A stretch of DNA of 64,000 nt from Thermoanaerobaculum aquaticum. GTDB lineage: Bacteria > Acidobacteriota > Thermoanaerobaculia > Thermoanaerobaculales > Thermoanaerobaculaceae. The stretch lies in assembly GCF_000687145.1 (NCBI RefSeq), contig NZ_JMFG01000006.1, positions 62,001 to 126,000 of the forward strand, in the 5' to 3' direction. Below the pieces are notes generated by a model, which was not told the origin of the DNA, ran no database searches, and saw only the letters and a list, made by a program, of their open reading frames with translations. The translations under genes were made by a program, and so were the position numbers. Below are positions 56,828-64,000 of this stretch, piece by piece. Each line of letters starts with the position of its first letter. Position 1 is the first letter of the stretch.

Positions 56828-58184
56828 GGCTCACCTCCGCAACTTTTGTTCCCGTGAGGGTTACCAGGTACGCTTTTAAGGCCTCTTTTTCCTCTTCTGT
56901 GCCCACAAAAGGAGGCATGAATGGGTAGTCCAGCTTTTCCGTGGCCACGTGGCCGTTCTTCCTGTACTGGTTCGACGTGTACTTTTCACCTTCATCCCGC
57001 ATGGTTGTCAGGATCATGTCGAGGGTTTCGGCGTCAGCACCGGAAATGAGCTTGCGAATACCCAAATAGCCGTTTTCGGTATGGCACATGGCGCACTGGG
57101 CGCGGAACACCGCCCGGCCTTTGGCCACCGGATCGTCCGGCTGCCCCACCATCAGCCACTTGGCCTTGGACAAAATCCCCTCCTGGTTGAGCTTGGCAAT
57201 TTCCGAAATCAAAATCCCGTTGGAAAACATGTAATCGCGGATAATGAAAGGCTTGCGCGCTCCTTCCCGCAGCCGCTCGTAGCCACCAAAAAACGCAAAG
57301 GCCAACACCAAAGCCACCGCCGTGATTGGCCAGCGCTGGGCCTTAGGGGCAAGAAGGGCAAAGAGCACGAAAACCAGGTAGGCCAAAAGCATCCACAGCA
57401 AGAAGTGGCGGGTGGAGGCTAGCGCGGGAAGCTTCGGGCTTGCCCCCAGGAAAAGCGCGCGAATGGACTCCGGCAGCGCCGCTTCCCACCAACGGTAGCC
57501 GCCGTAGGCAATGAGGATGCCCACCACCTGGATTCCAGCCAAAAACCGCACGAGCCGAGCCCGCGCCGCCAGGTCCTGCTCCCGGAGGGCCGCAAAGGCC
57601 ATGTAGGCTCCGGCCAGGAACACGCAAATGCCCGTGCGCAGCACCAAGCCAGGCACATAGGTGGGGTTGAAGAAGCCGTCAGCGAAGGCCTTGGTTTGCA
57701 GCCAGTTGCCGGGGGTGAGCATGAAGGAAATAATGCCCTGGATGATCACCAAGGACATGAACGCGGCAAAGGCGTAAAGCCAGATTAAGAGCAAATGGGT
57801 CCTGGGCCGCACCTTGTCCCACGTGGCGTAGTAAGCCAGCGCGGTAGCCACTTCCAAGATGAAAAACACCCACTCGGTGGCCCACCCCCAAACGTAGGAG
57901 TGAATGAGCGCCGAGGTGGCCACCGGGTGGAGAAGCCCAATGGTGACCCAGATCCCCACCCCAGAAATGGCACCAAACACCGTGGAAACCAAAATCAAAA
58001 TCAATGACGTGCGTTTCGCCAGGTTCCTCAGGGCCTGATCCTGGCGCTTCACCGCCAGGGTTTCCGCCACGGCCATGACGATGCCGCCCCCCACCGCAAA
58101 GTGGGAAACCAGCACGTGGGTGATGGCCACGAGGCCGATGAGCACCCCGGCCCCAATGCCTGGTATCCACAACGGGTAATCCAT
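56817..58184 (-). CDS. CydA-like membrane subunit fused to a C-terminal cytochrome c
   Basis: A 455-residue protein. About eight to nine helices include the bd-family segments SHFAVGGGIVMAVAETLA and SYVWGWATEWVFFILEVATAL, with candidate haem-b histidines. Residues 365-450 form a periplasmic monohaem cytochrome c domain with CAMCH and the later methionine-containing FMPPFVGTEEE segment. This resembles the quinol-using bd-superfamily branches that carry cytochrome c domains. The complex could take electrons from quinol to c-type cytochromes, or to O2. ATG 58184 has AAAGGAGGCAAGG. The next gene overlaps by 11 bases. Confidence 0.8.
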   Translation of the reverse strand: MDYPLWIPGIGAGVLIGLVAITHVLVSHFAVGGGIVMAVAETLAVKRQDQALRNLAKRTSLILILVSTVFGAISGVGIWVTIGLLHPVATSALIHSYVWGWATEWVFFILEVATALAYYATWDKVRPRTHLLLIWLYAFAAFMSLVIIQGIISFMLTPGNWLQTKAFADGFFNPTYVPGLVLRTGICVFLAGAYMAFAALREQDLAARARLVRFLAGIQVVGILIAYGGYRWWEAALPESIRALFLGASPKLPALASTRHFLLWMLLAYLVFVLFALLAPKAQRWPITAVALVLAFAFFGGYERLREGARKPFIIRDYMFSNGILISEIAKLNQEGILSKAKWLMVGQPDDPVAKGRAVFRAQCAMCHTENGYLGIRKLISGADAETLDMILTTMRDEGEKYTSNQYRKNGHVATEKLDYPFMPPFVGTEEEKEALKAYLVTLTGTKVAEVSHGN

Positions 58185-58226
58185 CCTTGCCTCCTTTCCC
58201 GGCCCAGCCGGCCGTAAACTTCCTTT

Positions 58227-58255
58227 AATTTATGACACTAAACCGCCAAACTCAA
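58227..58255 (-). promoter_or_regulatory. Sigma-70 promoter of the bd-type complex operon
   Basis: On the minus strand TTGAGT (58255-58250), 17 bases and TAAATT (58232-58227); each hexamer matches the consensus at 4 of 6 bases. The start codon lies about 43 bases downstream of the -10. Confidence 0.6.
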
Positions 58256-58312
58256 GGCCCCGTCCCCTTTCCCTCAAACACAAACCCTCGCAGAGTTCTT
58301 TCACAAGCGCCC

Positions 58313-58343
58313 AAAAGAAAACCGCCCGGGGTTCCGGGCGGTT
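58313..58343 (-). terminator. Terminator after the SGNH esterase gene
   Basis: AACCGCCCGG (58320-58329), loop of four, CCGGGCGGTT (58334-58343); on the minus strand the T-rich run TTTCTTTT (58320-58313) follows. The stem is perfect. Confidence 0.88.
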
Positions 58344-58363
58344 TAGACGCAAAGGACTTGAAG

Positions 58364-59761
58364 CTACGGGCGAATGGGACGGCCCTCACCCGGGACCTCC
58401 CGGCGCAGGTGCCGGCGCATCACCGGCCGCTGCTGCTCGGTGGTTTGCGGGACGAAGAGCTGGAGCGTGCTGTTGAAGGCTCCCGGCGCCATTTGCACCT
58501 GGGACGCCATCACCGTAGTTGTGGTTTCGGTGCCCTCCAGGTACTTCTGCAGGTTCACCTGGGGAACCCGCGCACCGAACGCCGAGTTGATGAGCTTCAC
58601 GAACTCGTTGGCCACCAAGGCGTAGCCCAACCGCTGGGGGTGCACGCCGTCGTAAGAAAAGATGCCGCCGGTGAGGAAGGAGGCGGTGAGCTTAATGCCA
58701 CCGAGCATGTAGCCGTGGGCCACGATGTCGTTAAAGATGCTGTTGACATCCAAGACCGGGGCGCCGACAGCAGCAGCTTCCTGGGCAATGATGCCGTTGA
58801 GCTGGGCAATACGGGCGTTGATGGCGGCCGCTTCCGCTGCCCGCAGCACCACCCCGGGGACGAACTGGCCGTTCACGATCCCACCGTCAGGCAAGAGCTT
58901 GCCGGTGCCAGGGATGCCGTACCCCTGGGCAATCAGGGACGCCCCCTGCAGGGTCACGTAGTCACCGTCGGTGAGAGGACCGGAATCGGCCTGCAAGTAG
59001 ATCTTTTGGCCTTGAGACGTAAAGACGTAAGGCTTGACGGTGGTCACAAAGGGAATGGAGGTGACGTTGGGGATGTTGGCCACCACGATTTTGGTGTTGG
59101 GCAGCTGCGCACGAAGGGTGGCCAGAAGCGTATGGTACTGCTGTTGGAAGGTGGCCACCGGCGTCATGGTCACCCCGTCAATGGGAACTGCGGCCAACGC
59201 CGCGCCCAACACGTCGTTGTTGCCAATCCACACGGTCATGAAGGTAGGTTTGGCCGCAATGGCCTGCGCCACCGCTGTGCCGTCAACATTCGTGCCCGGG
59301 ATCTTGGGGAAACGCAGCACGATGTCGTACATGATGGTGCTAGGATCAATTTGACCGCGCTGCAGCTTGGTGATGTCCCCGGTTTTGGTGAGCAAATCCC
59401 CGGTCTTGGAGCCAGGAATCCCCAGGTTGTTGTAAATCCCCTGGTAGGTGGCGTTGATGGGCTGACCGGGTGTGGTTCCGGACGGAGCCAAAACCGGAGA
59501 AGGAGCCAACGCCATGAGCTTCAACACCGGGGCAATGCCCGGGTCAGAGACCAGCGGTTGCTGGAATGTGGCCAGCCCGAACTGCCGGGCCAGAATTGCG
59601 GGGTAGGAGTGCTCCTGGTAGAACTTGGCCAGGCCACCGGAAGCGTAGCCCGCCGTCAACGAATCCCCTAAGGCCACGTACCTGGTGAAATCCACCTGGG
59701 CCGAGGCTACGGCCGCCACGCCCAGGGCAAGTAAGGCCAGCAACGAGTTTACCTTTTTCAT
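58364..59761 (-). CDS. Secreted SGNH/GDSL-family esterase
   Basis: A 465-residue exported hydrolase (signal MKKVNSLLALLALGVAAVASA). Block I ALGDSLTAGYA holds the nucleophile serine, block II glycine is near NNLGIPGSKTGD, block III is WIGNND and block V DGVHPQRLG gives the catalytic Asp and His. The long middle insert between III and V is unusual. The C-terminal 60 residues are basic and may be a surface anchor. It follows the FadL-like gene after 10 bases, so both are probably used together on lipids or esters at the outer membrane. Confidence 0.9.
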   Translation of the reverse strand: MKKVNSLLALLALGVAAVASAQVDFTRYVALGDSLTAGYASGGLAKFYQEHSYPAILARQFGLATFQQPLVSDPGIAPVLKLMALAPSPVLAPSGTTPGQPINATYQGIYNNLGIPGSKTGDLLTKTGDITKLQRGQIDPSTIMYDIVLRFPKIPGTNVDGTAVAQAIAAKPTFMTVWIGNNDVLGAALAAVPIDGVTMTPVATFQQQYHTLLATLRAQLPNTKIVVANIPNVTSIPFVTTVKPYVFTSQGQKIYLQADSGPLTDGDYVTLQGASLIAQGYGIPGTGKLLPDGGIVNGQFVPGVVLRAAEAAAINARIAQLNGIIAQEAAAVGAPVLDVNSIFNDIVAHGYMLGGIKLTASFLTGGIFSYDGVHPQRLGYALVANEFVKLINSAFGARVPQVNLQKYLEGTETTTTVMASQVQMAPGAFNSTLQLFVPQTTEQQRPVMRRHLRREVPGEGRPIRP

Positions 59762-59771
59762 GTTGCCCTCC

Positions 59772-61061
59772 CTAGAAGCTGTACACCACGCTCATGCCAA
59801 AAAGCTCGGCACGGGTGCGGTAGGTACCGTTGAAGTTATCAATGCTTTGCCCTTGGGTGGAGCGGTTATCGAAGGGCAGATGCAGGAAGGAGCCGTCCAC
59901 CCGCATCTTGGGGTTCACCTGCCAAGAAAAGCCAATGGAGTAGCCGTTGCGGTCGGCATCGGGCAGCAAGGGCGACACAATGTGGGTGGGCATGGGGGTA
60001 CGGTCGCGGAGGTACCCCACTTGCACCGCAAAGGTATCCGAGAACTTGCGCTCCAGACCCACACGGTAGGTCCACGCATCACGGAAGTTCTCTTCCCGCA
60101 CCGAGGAAAGTTGGGGGTAACCCACGATGGTAATGGGAAGCTCCTTGAAGCTGTCCCACCCCATGTGCACGGCGTCGGCGCTGATGATGGTCTTTTCCCC
60201 TTTCCAGGCCAAACCAATTCGCGCTTCCGCCGGAAAGTTCACTCGGGTTTGCCCCTTGGGGTTGCGATCAAAGGGGATGAGTTGCGCCACCATGGCGTCA
60301 AAATCCGCGTACCCGGTACTAAACTGCACGAAAGACGCCTTGGCGTCGTTAATCTCCACTTCCACCCGAGAACGGTAGGCCGCACCCAGGGAAAAGCCAC
60401 CGCCCAGCTTCCAAAGAACGCCCACGTTGTAGCCCCAGCCGTCAGCAAACCCCTCGTTGTACATGTGGACTTGGCCCACTTCCGCTACCCGCTGGGTGTA
60501 GGGGTTGATAACGCCGATGGACTTGGTGAGGTCCACCTGGGTGAGGAAGTAGTCAAAACCCACACCCACCGCAAAGCTGTCGGAAAGCTTCCAGGAAACG
60601 TGGGGGTTAACGTCGAAGACCTTCAGGTCAATGCGCTTGGAAATGAAGCGACCGGCGTAGTTATTTGGCCACCAAGTGCCCAACCCAAAGGGCGCGATCA
60701 TGGACAAACCCCAGCGGAAGTTTCCGGCCAGGGGCGCCGAATAGTGGAAGTGAGGCGGGTAAAAGATTTGGTCCTCCATTTCCGACTTATAGCCCGCCCC
60801 GGGGTACGGGTTATCGCCGCGGAACTTGGAGGACTCGGTAATCAAGAACACCCCGGCCATTGCCTTGGTGCCGTCCAAAAACGCCAAGCCCGCGGGGTTG
60901 TAGTAGCCGGCGGAAGGATCATCCGCCACCGCCACAAACGCCCCGCCCATGCTCACACCCCGAGCCCCGTGCTCGAACAACGCAAAACCGTTGCCCCAAG
61001 CCAAGGCCGGCAGCAGGAGCACCACCGCCAACATCACGCTGCACTTCCTCACCATGGTCAT
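59772..61061 (-). CDS. OMPP1/FadL-family outer-membrane channel
   Basis: A 429-residue barrel: signal peptide, then GNGFALFEHGARGVSMGGAF and the ADDPSAGYYNPAGL segment typical of the FadL hatch region, about 14 strands and a C-terminal VYSF. Members import long-chain fatty acids or other hydrophobic compounds. ATG 61061 (MTMVRKCSVML) follows AAAGGAGG; ATG 61055 is possible, and the frame opening at 61217 runs through the promoter. It is co-transcribed with the SGNH esterase, which may release the fatty acid it takes up. Confidence 0.93.
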   Translation of the reverse strand: MTMVRKCSVMLAVVLLLPALAWGNGFALFEHGARGVSMGGAFVAVADDPSAGYYNPAGLAFLDGTKAMAGVFLITESSKFRGDNPYPGAGYKSEMEDQIFYPPHFHYSAPLAGNFRWGLSMIAPFGLGTWWPNNYAGRFISKRIDLKVFDVNPHVSWKLSDSFAVGVGFDYFLTQVDLTKSIGVINPYTQRVAEVGQVHMYNEGFADGWGYNVGVLWKLGGGFSLGAAYRSRVEVEINDAKASFVQFSTGYADFDAMVAQLIPFDRNPKGQTRVNFPAEARIGLAWKGEKTIISADAVHMGWDSFKELPITIVGYPQLSSVREENFRDAWTYRVGLERKFSDTFAVQVGYLRDRTPMPTHIVSPLLPDADRNGYSIGFSWQVNPKMRVDGSFLHLPFDNRSTQGQSIDNFNGTYRTRAELFGMSVVYSF

Positions 61062-61118
61062 CTCTCCTCCTTTCTTGAGCTTGCCCCTCTGAGGCTTGCC
61101 GTACGGATCATGCTGCAA

Positions 61119-61147
61119 CTTTAAAACCGCAGCTACGGCTTCGTCAA
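61119..61147 (-). promoter_or_regulatory. Sigma-70 promoter of the fadL-esterase operon
   Basis: On the minus strand TTGACG (61147-61142), 17 bases and TTAAAG (61124-61119). The -35 matches 5 of 6 bases, the -10 only 3. The predicted leader is about 50 bases. Confidence 0.5.
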
Positions 61148-61234
61148 TATGCGTTTTGCGCAAAAAGGGCCGAACAAACGAGAATTTGTCCGGGGCTTTT
61201 AGTGAAAAAATGCACAATTCGAAGCAAGCGGAAC

Positions 61235-62742
61235 TTACGCCGTGCGTCGCACCGCCACCAGGGTGAAGTCATCGCTCATGGCTTCCCCTTGGGTGAACTC
61301 CCGCACCCCCGCCAGCACCCTTGTCGCCAGCTCCCCCAGGGGTGCATTGGCGCAAGCCGCCGCCAGCTCCCGCAGCCGAGCGAGCCCGAACTCTTCGCCA
61401 ACGCGGTTGGACGCCTCCACGATCCCGTCGGTGGCCACCACCAAAAGCTCACCCTTCCGCAGCACCAGCGTGTCTTCCTCAAAGCGAGGGTTGGGCACCA
61501 GGCCCAGGGGCGGACCCTGGGGGTACAGCAGGCGGGTTTGGCCGTCGAGACCCACCACCACCGCCGGAGTGTGCCCGGCCCCCAAGGCGCGGACCGTGCC
61601 ATCCTCCCGCAACGCAAAGAAAAACGCGGTGGCAAACTGGTGCTCCGCCCACAGCGTGGCCAAATGCTCATGAAGCAGGTAAGCGAGCTCTTTTAAGCTT
61701 GCCGCTTGCCTGGCCGCCACCCGCAGGGCCCCTTGCAGAGAAGCAGCCAGCAAGGCCGCTGGCGCGCCCTTGCCCGACACATCGAAAAGAGCGAGAAGCG
61801 TCCCTTCGCCGTTGGGGAGGAAATCGTAAAGGTCGCCCCCCACCTGGCGGGAAGGCAGCGAAAAACCCGAAAGCTCCCAGCCGGGCAGCTGCTCCGGGAG
61901 CTGCGGGAAGAGGTGCTGCTGGACCGAGGCGGCCAGGGCCAGCTCCCGCTCCAGCCTTTCCTGGGCCACCCGCTGGCGGTGGGCCAGGATGGCCGAAAAG
62001 GCCAGCGCCCCCTGCGCCGCAAACAGCGAGAGGGTTTCCACATCCTGGGCCGAAAAGGGGGCAAGCCCCCCTCGCACTTCCCGATCCCCCAGCGCCAAAA
62101 CCCCAAAGCTCCGCTCCCGGTCGCCGATGGGCACCGCCACCACGAAAGGCGACACAAGCCTGGGGGTCGTCACGGCCTCCGGCGTGGGCGGAACCAGCAC
62201 CGCCTCACCCACCCGTTCCACAACGCATAACCCCCCGGCGATCCACCGGCCACTTCCGCGCCGGGGCAAAGCTCGTCGGCCAACCACAGCTCCCCGCGGC
62301 GGGCGTCCAAAAGCGCCATGCTGTGGAAGAGCAAGCTCTGCCCCACGGCTCTGGCGTCCAGCTGCCCGCTCAACACCTCCGCCATGGCCCGCAGGCTTTC
62401 GGTCTCCCAGAGCCGTCGCCGCTCGGCAAAACGGCTGGCCCGCAGCTCTTCCCGCAGCCACCAGGCCGAAAGCACGGTTCCTGCGGCCAAGAGCAACTCC
62501 TCGCCGGGAGGCGTACCGCCGGCCAGGGCCACCTCGAACGGTTCCCTCCCCGCCGGCAGCCGGTGGGTTATCGGCGGTGAGGCAAAGCGCCCCACCTCGG
62601 CCAACACCTCCGAGCCACGCGAAAGCCGCCCCCCTGCCGCCCCGGTGCTGGCCACCAGATGCTCCAGAGCACGCCGGGGAACAGAGGCCTGGCTGCCCTG
62701 GGCTGCTTCCTGCCAAAGCCCGAGGAGTTGCTTGACGATCAC
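61235..62742 (-). pseudogene. PP2C (SpoIIE/RsbU-type) phosphatase with an apparent frameshift
   Basis: GTG 62742 opens the N-terminal half (VIVKQLLGLWQEAAQG), including a GAF-like domain, but this frame ends at 62170. The conserved part continues in another frame from GLCVVERVGEAVLVPP to a full PP2C domain (SVQQHLFP, VGGDLYDFLPNGEG, FDVSGKGAPAA, ELLVVATDGIVEASN, SDDFTLVAVR). The switch lies at a run of six G (62231-62236 on the plus strand as C); one extra G would rejoin the frames. It may be a sequencing slip or a true frameshift. It would dephosphorylate the STAS protein encoded just upstream, with which it shares GTGA. Confidence 0.8.
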
Positions 62743-63092
62743 AGCCGTGCCAGTTCGGCGAGCGCTTCGTCCCGCGAGCCGAAGAGGCGGGCGTACTGGG
62801 AAAGCCCCATGACCTCGAAGGTCTTGGCCACCGAGGGGTGAAGGTTGCAGAAGGCCAGCACCACGTTTTCCGAAAGGCAAGCCTCCAGCACCTCCAAAAG
62901 CAAGGAAATGCCAATGGAGTTGATGATCCTCACCTTGGCCAGGTCCAAAAGGATGGCCCTTTTGCCCTCGGCAAGGATTTCCCGGGCCGCCCTGGCGATG
63001 GCTTCCCCACCTTCGTTGTTGATGTAGCCGGCCACCGCCAGGATGGCGGCGGTACCGTGGTCGGCCTCCCGCTTCAAGGTGCAGGCTTCCAC
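62739..63092 (-). CDS. STAS-domain anti-sigma factor antagonist
   Basis: A 117-residue SpoIIAA/RsbV-like protein. The phospho-acceptor serine sits in IINSIGISLLLE, in place of the usual DSSGL context. In partner switching the unphosphorylated form binds the anti-sigma kinase. The start is GTG 63092, preceded by GGGAGC. It lies between the RsbW-like kinase and the PP2C phosphatase, the standard order of a complete switch. Confidence 0.9.
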   Translation of the reverse strand: MEACTLKREADHGTAAILAVAGYINNEGGEAIARAAREILAEGKRAILLDLAKVRIINSIGISLLLEVLEACLSENVVLAFCNLHPSVAKTFEVMGLSQYARLFGSRDEALAELARL

Positions 63093-63094
63093 GT

Positions 63095-63535
63095 TCAGCT
63101 CCCGGATGCTATGCGGTACAGGCTCACCACCATCCGCCCCGGCTGCGACTCAAAGGTCAAGCCATCGGAAAAGCGCCGCATGATCACAAGCCCCCAACCG
63201 CGTTTGCGAGGCGAGCTCAGTTTATCAGCAAGCTGGGGCTGAGGCACGGCTTCGGGTTGAAAACCCGGCCCGTGGTCAATGACCCGAACCCGGAAGTGAA
63301 CGCCGTCTCCCTGGCGGTGGGCTTCCACCTCCACCTCCACCGGGGGCTGGCCATGCTCTAAGGCGTTGAGGCAGGCCTCCAAAACCGCCAGGCGAAAGTC
63401 GGAAAGCACCTCGGGTCTTACCGCAAAAAAAAGCCTCGCCTCCTCCAGGAGGTGCAAGGCCTGGGCCTCGCCACCTTTTTCCTTCCGCAGCACCACCCGT
63501 GAGGCAAAGGTGTCGGTGTCCGTTTGTCCCCCCAT
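63095..63535 (-). CDS. RsbW-like anti-sigma serine kinase
   Basis: A 146-residue GHKL ATPase of the HATPase_c_2 group: N-box LAVLEACLNALEHG, DHGPGF and a RGWGLVIMRR G2-like box. It phosphorylates the STAS partner and may bind a sigma factor or another effector; no sigma factor gene is adjacent. ATG 63535 follows AGGGAAG. It is the first gene of the switch operon and lies about 180 bases after a sigma-54 promoter. Confidence 0.9.
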   Translation of the reverse strand: MGGQTDTDTFASRVVLRKEKGGEAQALHLLEEARLFFAVRPEVLSDFRLAVLEACLNALEHGQPPVEVEVEAHRQGDGVHFRVRVIDHGPGFQPEAVPQPQLADKLSSPRKRGWGLVIMRRFSDGLTFESQPGRMVVSLYRIASGS

Positions 63536-63721
63536 TCACTTCCCTCAAACGCTCAAAAGCAAGAGCAAAAGGCGGACGGCCACCCGCAGCGAAAGCCTAA
63601 GCTGCTCCGGGCTGACGTGCGCGGCGCCGACAACGCCCAAACCCAAAACCCAGAGGCCCTTTCCGGCCCCCGGCACGCCCTTTCCCACCCCTCGTGTTGG
63701 CCACCGCACCGCATGGCGCCA

Positions 63722-63738
63722 TGCACGCCCCGTGCCAA
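63722..63738 (-). promoter_or_regulatory. Sigma-54 (-24/-12) promoter of the partner-switching operon
   Basis: On the minus strand TTGGCACG-GGGC-GTGCAT: the GG (63736-63735) and GC (63724-63723) are ten bases apart and the -24 half is perfect. No other gene is visible between it and the kinase start; 63536-63896 contains only this promoter and the inverted repeats. Confidence 0.72.
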
Positions 63739-63799
63739 CCAGCTCCCTGGTGTAAGTTGTTGCTCAGGCCCCGCTTATCTCCGCACGCCCCGGGACCAC

Positions 63800-63818
63800 A
63801 TGTTGCAAGATGCAACAT
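63800..63818. promoter_or_regulatory. Inverted repeat ATGTTGCA-N3-TGCAACAT, candidate enhancer site
   Basis: Perfect 8-base arms around AGA, about 65 bases upstream of the -24 element of the partner-switching promoter. It is spaced like an upstream activator site for a sigma-54 activator. Confidence 0.65.
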
Positions 63819-63890
63819 CACCCAATTCAAACGGCTCTCATTCCAGAGCAAGCTCAAGAACACGATACGGTTCGGTCACCGATGCAAAAC

Positions 63891-63905
63891 GCAACATCAT
63901 GTTGC
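63891..63905. promoter_or_regulatory. Inverted repeat GCAACAT-C-ATGTTGC, second candidate enhancer site
   Basis: Perfect 7-base arms with one central base, same half-site as at 63800-63818, overlapping the last codons of the partial activator gene. Two sites with the same half-site about 90 bases apart suggest cooperative binding. Confidence 0.6.
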
Positions 63906-64000
63906 ACCCCACCGCTTGAGCATGCGGTAGAGGGTGGTGCGGTCCACGCCCAGGGCCCGCGCGGCTTCCCTTTTTCGCCCCCCGCAGCGCTCCAGGGTGC
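63897..64000 (-). CDS. C-terminal end of a sigma-54 activator (Fis-type HTH, partial)
   Basis: The last 33 or so codons run off the window edge: ALGVDRTTLYRMLKRWG preceded by GGRKREAAR is the Fis-type helix-turn-helix that ends NtrC-family activators. The stop TGA is at 63899-63897. The rest of the gene is outside. It is adjacent to the TGTTGCA inverted repeats and the sigma-54 promoter of the partner-switching operon, so it is the likely regulator of that operon. Confidence 0.8.
   Translation of the reverse strand, partial: TLERCGGRKREAARALGVDRTTLYRMLKRWGAT

Overview
The window is GC-rich chromosomal DNA of a Gram-negative bacterium, most likely a member of the Acidobacteriota related to Thermoanaerobaculum (inference). 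The reasons are several secreted proteins resembling the VWFA-related acidobacterial family, many multiheme c-type cytochromes, outer-membrane barrels, a MacB-type exporter and frequent sigma-54 promoters. Housekeeping genes (rpmE, prfA, prmC, hisS, recN, ltaE, tRNA-Thr) mark it as chromosome, not plasmid or prophage. I see no integrase, insertion sequence or CRISPR array.

Layout. 0-6.4 kb: rpmE-prfA-membrane protein-prmC facing pabB-pabC, then two secreted proteins, one a C39-like cysteine peptidase. 6.5-10.8 kb: a MacB-type ABC exporter operon (adaptor, ATPase, two permeases). 11-13.5 kb: a pentaheme c554-like cytochrome with a barrel carrying a haem motif. 13.5-15.9 kb: ACT protein, M23 peptidase and EamA transporter. 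16-32.4 kb: a large electron-transfer locus. It holds a histidine kinase with a haem-c motif in its sensor domain, an NtrC-type regulator broken by an in-frame TAG, a 21-haem cytochrome, three NHL beta-propeller proteins, three small 4-5-haem proteins resembling OmcE-type filament subunits, a parvulin isomerase, an outer-membrane barrel, and 8-haem and 14-haem cytochromes. A sigma-54 -24/-12 element precedes each of its three units. The locus ends in a terminator and tRNA-Thr.

32.7-47.9 kb (all minus strand): an RluE-like pseudouridine synthase, a putative MoCo-carrier protein, then a decaying tandem array of paired small and large secreted proteins plus a carboxypeptidase-regulatory-repeat protein and a Cys-rich protein. 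Two genes in it are headed by a duplicated ~93-bp upstream cassette with a perfect CRP/FNR-type palindrome. 47.9-51.5 kb: operon of gamma carbonic anhydrase, hisS, deoC and a cation/proton exchanger. 51.5-52.0 kb: non-coding DNA with a cluster of TTTTCCACA DnaA boxes. 52-58 kb: a TsaC/Sua5 protein, recN, ltaE and a two-gene cytochrome bd-superfamily complex with a fused cytochrome c domain. 58-61 kb: FadL-like channel and SGNH esterase. 61-64 kb: a partner-switching cassette (RsbW-like kinase, STAS protein, PP2C phosphatase with an apparent frameshift), preceded by a sigma-54 promoter, TGTTGCA inverted repeats and the end of another sigma-54 activator gene.

Working model (inference): the bd-type complex and other quinol enzymes deliver electrons to periplasmic and outer-membrane cytochromes. 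The 18.9-32.4 kb locus would build and load extracellular cytochrome filaments under a haem-sensing, sigma-54-dependent two-component switch whose regulator is disrupted, or misread, in this sequence.
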